From an uncultured Paracoccus sp. (GTDB lineage: Bacteria; Pseudomonadota; Alphaproteobacteria; Rhodobacterales; Rhodobacteraceae), in contig NZ_CAMIOH010000075.1 in NCBI RefSeq assembly GCF_946221145.1, forward strand, positions 1 through 13,852: 13,852 nucleotides of DNA. The letters run 5' to 3'. Under the pieces are notes generated by a model. The model ran no database searches. It was not told where the DNA came from and saw only the letters and a program-made list of their open reading frames with translations. The position numbers and the translations under genes were made by a program. The stretch's first letter is position 1. Every line of letters begins with the position of its first letter. Below are positions 5,582-11,976 of this stretch, one piece after another.

Positions 5582-7705
5582 TTACCAAGTATGGCGCAGG
5601 GTCACGGCGACGGCGCGGGCGGGGTTGTAATAATCCGCCGTGCCGCTGCCGACGACATGCTGGTCGTCCAGCAGGTTGCTGACGTTCAGCGCCAGGCTGG
5701 TATCGTCCTGGATCCGGTAGGTGACGGCCGCATCCAGCAGGACCGAGGCTTTCGCCTTGCCCGTCGCGTTCGAGATCGCAAAGTAATACGACCCGACATA
5801 GCGCGCCCCCAGGCCCAGGCTCAGATCGCCACGCGTGTCGTTGCCCGGCAGGGTATAGTTCAGCCACAGCGAGGCGATGTGATTGGGCGCATTGCCGAAT
5901 TCATTGCCCTCGACATCGGCGCCGAAGATCGGGCCGGACCGGACCACTTCGGTCTTCATGTAGGAATAAGAGGCGATCACGTCGAGATTGTCGGCCAGCT
6001 CTGCCTTGCCCTCCAGGTCGAAGCCGCGCACCCGTTGTTCGCCGACCAGTTCGGTGGTGATGACGCCGGTGTCGGGATTGACCACGGCGACGCTGACATT
6101 GTTCTTGGTCAGATCATAGACCGAGGCCGAGATCAGCGCATTGGTGCCCTGGGGCTGGTATTTCACCCCGACTTCGTATTGCTCGCCGCGTTCGGGCTCG
6201 ACCCCGATGGCCGGCGGCGCAACCGATTCCACATAGCTGGCATAGGTCGAGAGTTCCGGCGTGATCTTGTAGGTCAGCGCCCCCCGGATCGAGGTTTCCG
6301 AAAAATCGTCGCTGGATTGCGTGCCGTTCAGCGTCTGTTCGATGTCCAGCCAATCATGGCGCAGGCCGACCGTCGCGATGAACCGGTCGTCGAAGGACAG
6401 GTTCTGCTGGGCGAACAGCGATCGGGTCCGATAGTCGTTGTCGCGCAATTCATAGGGCGCGGCCAGCGTGCCCGGCGCACCGGAATAGACCGGGTCCGCA
6501 ATGTCGATGGGGGTATACAGCCCGTAAAAGGGCGCGCTTGTGGTCGATGCGTCGCGGAATTCGACCCCGGCAACGGTGCTGCTGTCGAACCGGTCGAAAC
6601 TGCGGTCATATTGCAGGATGGCATTGCCGATCAGCTCTTTCGCGGTGCTGTCGCCGCCGAAGTAATACCGATCCAGCGTCGTGCCGGTCCGCCCCGCATA
6701 GTCGAACAGATAGACATAGCCGAAATCGCTTTTCAGGTCGCTGTAGCGCAGGTTCGCGCGCAGCTTCAGGCCGTTGTCGAAATCGTGGTCCAGCAGGCCG
6801 GTGATGCTGGCGCGTTCGACGTTCTGATAGTTGAAATCAGGCTCTCCGAAGAAATCGCTGCGGTCGTATTCGCGGTCCAGCGGATAGCCGCCGCTGTTGG
6901 GGGTGTTTTCGCGCTTCAGGTAATCGGCAACCACGCTCAGCGTCGTGGCGGCACCGGGTTTCCAAGACAGCCCGCCCATCAGGAAACGCGCATCGTTCCG
7001 GGAATGGTCATAATCCCGTTCGCCATCCTGCACCTTGGCCGTCAGGCGATAGGCCAGCGTCCCGTCCGCGTTCAGCACGTCGCCCGCGTCGAAACCGTAT
7101 TCGGCGTTGCGGGGCGAACCCAGGGCGCCGTAAACCTCTCCGAACCGCTGGAAACGCGGCTGCTTGGTCACGAAATTGATCGTGCCGCCGGGATCCGATG
7201 TGCCGAACAGGGTCGAATTGCCGCCCCGGATCACCTCGGTCCGTTCAAAGGCATAGGGTTCCTCGCGGGCGCTGCGCATGGATCCCAGGGTCAGGCCGTC
7301 GCGATAGGTGGTGGCCTGGAAACCGCGGACCAGGAAGTATTCGTTGCGGTCGTCGGTGCCGTAATAGTCGGTATGGATCCCGGCGGAATAGTTCAGGACT
7401 TCTTCCAGCGTGGTGGCCCGGCGGTCACGCACCTCTTTCTCGGTGATGACGGATACCGATGCCGGCGTGTCCAGGACGCTGGTCGCGACCTTGCCGCCGA
7501 CCCACAATTCGCGGGCAACGATGGAATTCGCGTCGTCGTCGAACTGGCCGTCCGCATTGATCAGGATCGGCGACAGGCGATAGGGGGACGCCTCGGTGCC
7601 GGTGCCGGTGTCTTGCGCAAGGACCGGGGACGCGATCAGCGCCGTGCAGCCCAGCAGCAGGGCCGTCAGGGTGCGGCGGACGCCGCAGGGAATGTCATGT
7701 GCCAT
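5582..7705 (-). CDS. TonB-dependent siderophore receptor, outer membrane
   Basis: This 707-residue protein captures ferric siderophores at the cell surface and passes them to the periplasm using TonB energy. A signal peptide ends at about Ala30 (SPVLA, then QD). LSPILIN (44-50) is a likely TonB box. The plug domain (about 74-185) includes TPASVSVIT, the LVRGF motif and RGGNSTLFGTSDPGGTINFV, typical of the FhuA/FpvA-like siderophore group. The remaining 500 or so residues form the 22-strand barrel and end in aromatic Trp707, the outer-membrane assembly signal. There is no extra N-terminal signalling domain before the TonB box, and no FecI/FecR pair is nearby, so regulation is not of the surface-signalling type; the AraC protein next door is the better candidate. 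The ligand is unknown. The start at 7705 lacks a strong ribosome binding site, and a leader of about 140 nt is predicted. Confidence 0.95.
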   Translation of the reverse strand: MAHDIPCGVRRTLTALLLGCTALIASPVLAQDTGTGTEASPYRLSPILINADGQFDDDANSIVARELWVGGKVATSVLDTPASVSVITEKEVRDRRATTLEEVLNYSAGIHTDYYGTDDRNEYFLVRGFQATTYRDGLTLGSMRSAREEPYAFERTEVIRGGNSTLFGTSDPGGTINFVTKQPRFQRFGEVYGALGSPRNAEYGFDAGDVLNADGTLAYRLTAKVQDGERDYDHSRNDARFLMGGLSWKPGAATTLSVVADYLKRENTPNSGGYPLDREYDRSDFFGEPDFNYQNVERASITGLLDHDFDNGLKLRANLRYSDLKSDFGYVYLFDYAGRTGTTLDRYYFGGDSTAKELIGNAILQYDRSFDRFDSSTVAGVEFRDASTTSAPFYGLYTPIDIADPVYSGAPGTLAAPYELRDNDYRTRSLFAQQNLSFDDRFIATVGLRHDWLDIEQTLNGTQSSDDFSETSIRGALTYKITPELSTYASYVESVAPPAIGVEPERGEQYEVGVKYQPQGTNALISASVYDLTKNNVSVAVVNPDTGVITTELVGEQRVRGFDLEGKAELADNLDVIASYSYMKTEVVRSGPIFGADVEGNEFGNAPNHIASLWLNYTLPGNDTRGDLSLGLGARYVGSYYFAISNATGKAKASVLLDAAVTYRIQDDTSLALNVSNLLDDQHVVGSGTADYYNPARAVAVTLRHTW

Positions 7706-7776
7706 GGCTCAGTGTCCCGCAAGAGTGGTGGTGTCGTTGCTGGCTGCCGTCGGATCAGAGAGGTCCGCGGGCGGGC

Positions 7777-7801
7777 TGGCCCATTGAATGGCCTTGGGCC
7801 A
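7777..7801 (-). promoter_or_regulatory. Hairpin in the receptor mRNA leader
   Basis: TGGCCCA (7777-7783) and TGGGCCA (7795-7801) are perfect 7-bp arms with an 11-nt loop. If the receptor is transcribed from the TATAAG box at 7854-7859, this hairpin lies inside its 5' leader, about 70-95 nt before the start codon. It might affect translation or mRNA stability. No known riboswitch is recognised. Confidence 0.35.
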
Positions 7802-7853
7802 TCGACGCCCGAGGGAACGGGGGCGGGACGGCGCGCCGGTCATGCTGGCGGGG

Positions 7854-7883
7854 CTTATAGGGCCGGCCGCGCGGCCCTGTCTT
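7854..7883 (-). promoter_or_regulatory. Candidate receptor promoter overlapping a GC-rich inverted repeat
   Basis: On the minus strand AAGACA (-35, 4 of 6) and TATAAG (-10, 5 of 6, at 7859-7854) are 18 bp apart. The spacer contains the perfect inverted repeat AGGGCCG / CGGCCCT (7859-7865 and 7872-7878). A regulator bound there would block or reshape RNA polymerase access. The promoter is predicted from base matches only. Confidence 0.4.
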
Positions 7884-7885
7884 GT

Positions 7886-7912
7886 AGAATCCCACTTTTT
7901 TTGTCGGATTCT
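7886..7912. promoter_or_regulatory. 10-bp-arm inverted repeat with T7 loop, candidate operator
   Basis: AGAATCCCAC (7886-7895) and GTCGGATTCT (7903-7912) pair at 9 of 10 positions around a run of seven T. The right arm overlaps a possible plus-strand promoter, TTGTCG (7901-7906) with GTTAAT (7923-7928) at 16-bp spacing. This is the most striking dyad in the gap and the best operator candidate for the importer operon. It does not match the iron boxes I know (Fur, Irr/ICE or TGA-N9-TCA). Confidence 0.45.
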
Positions 7913-8013
7913 GTGGAAAAGTGTTAATGCCAGTCTGGACAGGGCCTTGGCCGGGGTTGACGCGGCCCCATCGACGCGAAACAGCCTTGGACCGTTACAA
8001 GGAGATCGCGCCG

Positions 8014-8982
8014 ATGATCCGTCTTGCCCTTGGTCTTGCCGCCGCGCTGACGCCCGCCCTTGCCGCGGCCCAGGACTATCCGATCACCATTCCCCATGCC
8101 TTCGGCAGCACGGTCATCACCGAAAAGCCGCAGCGCGTGGCGACCGTCAATTCCGGCAATCACGAGGTTCCGCTGGCCCTGGGCGTGGTGCCGGTGGGCA
8201 TGGCCGCGTCCAATTACGGCGACGACGACGGCGACGGCGTGCTGCCCTGGGTCGAGGACAAGCTGGCCGAACTGGGCGCCGAAACGCCGGTCCTGTTCGA
8301 CGAGGGCGACGGCATCGACTTTGAAGCGGTCGCGGCCACCGAACCCGACGTGATCCTGGCCGCCTATTCGGGCCTGACGCAGGCCGATTACGACACGCTG
8401 TCGCAGATCGCGCCGGTGGTGGCCTATCCCGACGGCGCCTGGACCACCGAATGGCGGCAGATGATCCGCATGAACAGCGCCGGCATGGGCATGGCCGCAG
8501 AAGGCGACGCCCTGGTCGCCCGGATGGAGGACCAGATCGCCCAGGCCGTCGCCCGCCATCCGCAGTTGAAGGGCAAGACCGCGATGTTCGTGACCCATCT
8601 GGACACCACCAACCTGTCCATCATCAACTTCTACAGCGCCAACGACACGCGGGTGAAATTCTTCCAGGATCTGGGTCTGTCGATGCCTGAAAGCGTGACC
8701 CAGGCCACCCAGCCCGGCCAGTTCTTCGGATCGATCAGCGCCGAACGGATCGACGCCTTCCAGGACGTGGACATCATCGTCACCTATGGCGGGCCGGTGC
8801 TGCTGGCGGCGATGCGGCTGGATCCGCTGTTCCGGCACATGCCTGCGGTGGCCAACGATGCCATTGTCATCCTGCAGAACGACCCGCTGGGCAATGCCGC
8901 CAACCCGACTCCGCTTGGCCTGCCCTGGGTGCTGGAGGACTACACCGCCCTGCTGGCCGGGGCCGCGCGGAAATCCGAATGA
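8014..8982 (+). CDS. Periplasmic iron-siderophore binding protein (FepB-type)
   Basis: This 322-residue solute-binding protein carries ferric siderophores from the outer-membrane receptor to the inner-membrane permeases. A Sec signal peptide covers about residues 1-20 (cleavage within LAAAQD); there is no lipobox cysteine, so it is a free periplasmic protein rather than a lipoprotein. The body matches the Peripla_BP_2 fold: PQRVATVN near the N-terminus, a GDDDGDGVLPW loop, PDVILAAYSGLT in the middle, and a helix-joined C-terminal lobe. The ATG at 8014 was chosen because AAGGAG (7999-8004) precedes it by 9 bp and the signal peptide begins there; an in-frame start near 7921 would put about 30 charged residues before it. 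Its stop overlaps the next start (ATGA). It is the first gene of a four-gene importer operon. Confidence 0.92.
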   Translation: MIRLALGLAAALTPALAAAQDYPITIPHAFGSTVITEKPQRVATVNSGNHEVPLALGVVPVGMAASNYGDDDGDGVLPWVEDKLAELGAETPVLFDEGDGIDFEAVAATEPDVILAAYSGLTQADYDTLSQIAPVVAYPDGAWTTEWRQMIRMNSAGMGMAAEGDALVARMEDQIAQAVARHPQLKGKTAMFVTHLDTTNLSIINFYSANDTRVKFFQDLGLSMPESVTQATQPGQFFGSISAERIDAFQDVDIIVTYGGPVLLAAMRLDPLFRHMPAVANDAIVILQNDPLGNAANPTPLGLPWVLEDYTALLAGAARKSE

Positions 8983-10019
8983 CGGCTGCTGCCAGCCCGC
9001 TGCCGCCCGCCCGCCTGGCGCCCCGGTCGAACCGCAGCCGCGCGGCCTGGCTGGCGGCGATGCTGGGGCTGATGGCGGCCCTGTCCGCGCTGTCGGTTGC
9101 CATCGGCACGCGCGAGGTCGGGCTGGACGACATCGCCGCCGCGCTGCGCGGTCAGGTGGACAGCATCGGCCAGGCGGCGGTCGCCGCGCGGATCCCGCGC
9201 ACGCTGCTGGCGGTGCTTGCCGGGGCGGCGCTTGGCCTGTCGGGGGCGATCATGCAGGGCGTGACCCGCAACCCGCTGGCCGATCCGGGGATTCTGGGCG
9301 TGAACCTGGGCGCGTCCCTGGCGGTGGCGGTCGCGGTGGCGTTTTTCGGGATCGCCTCGGCCCAGGCCTATATCTGGGTGGCGATCGGCGGTGCGGGGGC
9401 GACGGCGGTCTTTGTCTATGCCATCGGTTCCCTGGGCCGGGGCGGGCCGACGCCGCTGAAGCTGGCGCTTGCCGGGGTCGCCACCTCGGTCGCGTTCCTG
9501 TCGCTGGTGATGGCGATCATGCTGTCGCGCGGCGATGTCGCGGGCGGGTTGCAATCCTGGCAGGTGGGCGGCGTCGGCGGCGCGACCTTCGCGCGCATCA
9601 ACCCGGTGCTGCCGGTCCTGGCCGCGGGCTTTGCGATCAGCCTGGCAAGCGCGCGCAAGCTGAATTCGCTGGCCCTGGGCGACGAGATGGCGGCGGGGCT
9701 GGGGGAACGCGTGGCCCTGGCCCGCGCCATGGCCGCCCTGGGGGCGATCCTGCTGTGCGGGGCGATCACGGCGATCTGCGGGCCGATCGGTTTCGTGGGC
9801 CTGATCGTGCCGCATCTGTGCCGCCTGCTGGTGGGGGTCGATCACCGCTGGCTGCTGCCGTTTTCCGCCCTGGCCGGGGCCTGCCTGCTGATCGCGTCCG
9901 ATATCGCGGGCCGCCTGATCGCCCGGCCGTCCGAACTGGACGTGGGCATCGTCACCGCCTTCATCGGCGCGCCGTTCTTCATCTGGATCGTGCGCCGCGC
10001 CCGGGTCCGCGACCTATGA
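8979..10019 (+). CDS. fepD: Siderophore ABC permease, FepD-type
   Basis: This 346-residue FecCD-family permease is one half of the membrane channel of the second importer. It shows the family hallmarks: RIPRTLLAVLAGAALGLSGA (about 70-90), the NPLADPGILGVNLGAS segment, GPIGFVGLIVPHLCRLLVG (the ATPase coupling loop) and the C-terminal IGAPFFIWI. About nine or ten hydrophobic helices are evident. The N-terminal 25 residues are Pro- and Arg-rich and cytoplasmic. Start and stop overlap the neighbours by 4 bp each (ATGA at 8979 and at 10016), so translation is coupled and no strong ribosome binding site is needed. The symbol follows the order binding protein, permease, permease, FepC-like ATPase; the siderophore carried is not determined. 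Confidence 0.9.
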   Translation: MTAAASPLPPARLAPRSNRSRAAWLAAMLGLMAALSALSVAIGTREVGLDDIAAALRGQVDSIGQAAVAARIPRTLLAVLAGAALGLSGAIMQGVTRNPLADPGILGVNLGASLAVAVAVAFFGIASAQAYIWVAIGGAGATAVFVYAIGSLGRGGPTPLKLALAGVATSVAFLSLVMAIMLSRGDVAGGLQSWQVGGVGGATFARINPVLPVLAAGFAISLASARKLNSLALGDEMAAGLGERVALARAMAALGAILLCGAITAICGPIGFVGLIVPHLCRLLVGVDHRWLLPFSALAGACLLIASDIAGRLIARPSELDVGIVTAFIGAPFFIWIVRRARVRDL

Positions 10020-11044
10020 GCGCCCTGGATCTGATCGTCACCATCCGCCGCCGCCGCACCCGGCGGCGCGTCACGGTCATCGCGGGCGCGCTGATCCTGG
10101 TGCTGGCGGGGGTCGCGCTAACGCTGATGCTGGGCCAGTCCTTCGTGCCGCCGGGCAGCGTGATGCGCGTTCTGGCGGGCCAGGACGTGCCCGGCGCATC
10201 CTTCACCGTAGGCCAGTTGCGGCTGCCCCGCGCGGTCATGGCCGTGCTGGCGGGCCTGTCCTTCGGCCTGGGCGGCGCGGCCTTCCAGATCATGCTGCGC
10301 AATCCCCTGGCCAGCCCGGACATCATCGGCATCAGCCGGGGCGCCAGTGCGGCGGCGGTCGTGGCCATCGTGGTGATGGGGCTGGACGGGCCGGTCGTGT
10401 CGGTCTTTGCCATCATCGCCGGGCTGGGCGTGGCGATGCTGATCTATGCCCTGTCCTGGCGCGGCGGCGTGGCGGGCACCCGGCTGATCCTGGTCGGCAT
10501 CGGCGTGTCGGCCATGCTGGACAGCGTCATCGCCTATGTCCTGACTCGCGCCCCGTCCTGGGATCTGGCCCAGGCGCTGCGATGGCTGACCGGCAGCGTG
10601 AACGGCGCGCAGCTGTCCCAGGCGCTGCCGATGCTGGTGTCGCTGTCGCTGTTCGGCGGGCTGCTGATCAGCCGCGCCCGCGACCTGGAATCGCTGCGCC
10701 TGGGCGATGACACCGCCGCGGCGCTTGGCACCCCTGTCGCCACGACGCGGATGCTGGTGATCCTGTCCGCCGTAGGCCTGATCGCCACGGCCACTGCCGT
10801 CACCGGCCCGGTGGCCTTCGTGGCCTTCCTGTCCGGTCCCATCGCCGCGCGGATCCTGGGACCGAACGGATCGGTGCTGATCCCCTCGGCCCTGGTGGGG
10901 GCGGTGCTGGTGCTGGGGGGCGATTATGTCGGCCAGTTCCTGCTGCCCGCGCGCTTTCCGGTTGGCGTCGTGACCGGCGCCCTGGGCGCGCCCTATCTGA
11001 TCTGGCTGATCATGCGCGTGAACCGCGCCGGAGGTTCCCTGTGA
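10016..11044 (+). CDS. fepG: Siderophore ABC permease, FepG-type
   Basis: This 342-residue permease is the partner of the preceding one in a heterodimeric channel. Hallmarks are LRLPRAVMAVLAG, the segment NPLASPDIIGISRGAS, FVAFLSGPIAARILG in place of the usual FVGLIVPH coupling loop, and GALGAPYLIWL at the end. The altered coupling loop is a feature of FepG-like proteins, which helps distinguish the two permeases. A strongly basic cytoplasmic stretch (TIRRRRTRRR, about 9-18) precedes the first helix. The frame is open for 1.2 kb upstream, but that is antiphase to the previous gene; the real start is the ATG at 10016, overlapping the previous stop by 4 bp. It ends in a GTGA overlap with the ATPase gene. 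Confidence 0.9.
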   Translation: MSALDLIVTIRRRRTRRRVTVIAGALILVLAGVALTLMLGQSFVPPGSVMRVLAGQDVPGASFTVGQLRLPRAVMAVLAGLSFGLGGAAFQIMLRNPLASPDIIGISRGASAAAVVAIVVMGLDGPVVSVFAIIAGLGVAMLIYALSWRGGVAGTRLILVGIGVSAMLDSVIAYVLTRAPSWDLAQALRWLTGSVNGAQLSQALPMLVSLSLFGGLLISRARDLESLRLGDDTAAALGTPVATTRMLVILSAVGLIATATAVTGPVAFVAFLSGPIAARILGPNGSVLIPSALVGAVLVLGGDYVGQFLLPARFPVGVVTGALGAPYLIWLIMRVNRAGGSL

Positions 11045-11850
11045 CCGACCATTCCCTGTCCGTCCAGCAGCTTGCCGCAGGCTATGGCGACCGGCTGATC
11101 CTGCGGGATCTGGACCTGGAGGTGGTGCCGGGCCGGATCACCGCCATCGTCGGCGCCAATGCCTGCGGGAAATCCACGCTGCTGCGCACCATGTCGCGGC
11201 TGCTGTCGCCGCGCGCGGGCCAGGTGCTGCTGGACGGCAAGGCCATTCACCGCATGGCCCCGCGCCGCGTGGCGCAGGTCATGGGCCTGCTGCCGCAATC
11301 ACCCATCGCGCCCGAAGGCATCACCGTCGCCGACCTGGTCGGCCGGGGGCGCCAGCCCCATCACGGCATCCTGTCCCGCTGGTCGCCCCGCGACGACCAG
11401 GCCGTCGCCGCCGCGATGGAGGCGACCAGGACGCTGGATCTGGCCGAACGCGCGGTGGACGAGCTGTCGGGCGGGCAGCGCCAGCGGGTCTGGATCGCCA
11501 TGGCGCTTGCCCAGGACACCGACCTGCTGCTGCTGGATGAACCGACCACCTTCCTGGACATCAGCCATCAGGTCGAGGTTCTGGACCTGCTGACCGACCT
11601 GAACCACCGGCGCGGCACCACCGTGGTGATGGTGCTGCACGACCTGAACCTGGCCGCGCGATACGCCGACCGCCTGGTCGCGATGGCGGGCGGCAGCCTC
11701 TATGCCCAGGGCACGCCCGAGGATGTGCTGACCGAAACCACGGTCCGCGCGGTCTTCGGGCTGGACAGCCGGATCATCCCGGACCCGACATCCGGCCGCC
11801 CGATGATGCTGCCCATCGGACGGCACCGGATGGCCGCAGGCCAAAGCTGA
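11041..11850 (+). CDS. fepC: Siderophore ABC transporter ATPase, FepC-type
   Basis: This 269-residue cytoplasmic ATPase powers the second importer. Walker A is GANACGKST (38-46), Q-loop Gln86, signature LSGGQ (142-146), Walker B LLLLDEP (162-168), D-loop FLD (171-173) and switch His200. The segments LSRWSPRDD, DEPTTFLDISHQ and the ending DPTSGRPMMLPIGR parallel FepC rather than FhuC. It starts at GTG 11041, overlapping the permease stop by 4 bp, with a strong GGAGG (11030-11034) 6 bp upstream. It is the last gene of the operon; no intrinsic terminator is visible in the next 126 bp. FecE/FepC-type proteins are close relatives, so the symbol is by similarity. Confidence 0.92.
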   Translation: MTDHSLSVQQLAAGYGDRLILRDLDLEVVPGRITAIVGANACGKSTLLRTMSRLLSPRAGQVLLDGKAIHRMAPRRVAQVMGLLPQSPIAPEGITVADLVGRGRQPHHGILSRWSPRDDQAVAAAMEATRTLDLAERAVDELSGGQRQRVWIAMALAQDTDLLLLDEPTTFLDISHQVEVLDLLTDLNHRRGTTVVMVLHDLNLAARYADRLVAMAGGSLYAQGTPEDVLTETTVRAVFGLDSRIIPDPTSGRPMMLPIGRHRMAAGQS

Positions 11851-11976
11851 CCCGATGGCGAAATTCCACCAGTGGTTGATTGCTGGCAGTTGCAAGACCG
11901 TTTTCTTTGCATCAACGTATGATAAATGTGTATTGCCCCGCAGGCGCTTGTCATTCGGTCAACAAGGGAGTGTTCG
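11851..11976 (+). promoter_or_regulatory. AT-rich gap with probable promoter of the RTX/Hint gene
   Basis: The 126 bp after fepC are much AT-richer than the genes. They contain a TATGAT box (11918-11923), a TTGCAT (11907-11912) and the arms TGCAA / TTGCA (11891-11895 and 11907-11911). No well-spaced -35/-10 pair could be chosen with confidence. No terminator hairpin for the importer operon was seen. A strong ribosome binding site AAGGGAG (11964-11970) serves the downstream gene. Confidence 0.35.

Larger units (their letters stand above)
7706..8013. other. 308-bp divergent intergenic region between receptor and importer operon
   Basis: This gap separates the receptor (minus) from the binding protein (plus). 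It holds three inverted repeats (7777-7801, 7859-7878 and 7886-7912) and candidate promoters for both directions. It also repeats GGCCTTGG (7790-7797 and 7943-7950) and CCATCGACGC (7799-7808 and 7968-7977). No small gene with a convincing start and ribosome binding site was found. It is the most likely point of control for both uptake units. Confidence 0.6.

Noticed and set aside
7859..7902. GC hairpin followed by seven T as an intrinsic terminator.
   Set aside because: The T run begins 17 bases after the hairpin and is itself the loop of another inverted repeat, and no gene on the plus strand ends upstream.
5591..7927. A 778-codon open frame on the plus strand opposite the TonB receptor.
   Set aside because: It is the antisense shadow of a clearly recognisable receptor in high-GC DNA; its translation is low-complexity and matches no family, and no ribosome binding site fits.
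7921..8013. A longer N-terminus for the binding protein starting near 7921.
   Set aside because: It would place about 30 polar residues before a good signal peptide, and the only strong ribosome binding site precedes the ATG at 8014.
8014..8100. Lipoprotein signal on the binding protein.
   Set aside because: There is no cysteine at the cleavage site; the sequence is an ordinary AxA-type Sec signal.
8786..10015. Upstream extension of the FepG-type permease frame to 752 residues, as a possible fusion.
   Set aside because: The extension is out of phase with the binding protein and FepD-type genes, which are intact; the true start is the ATG at 10016 in a 4-bp overlap.
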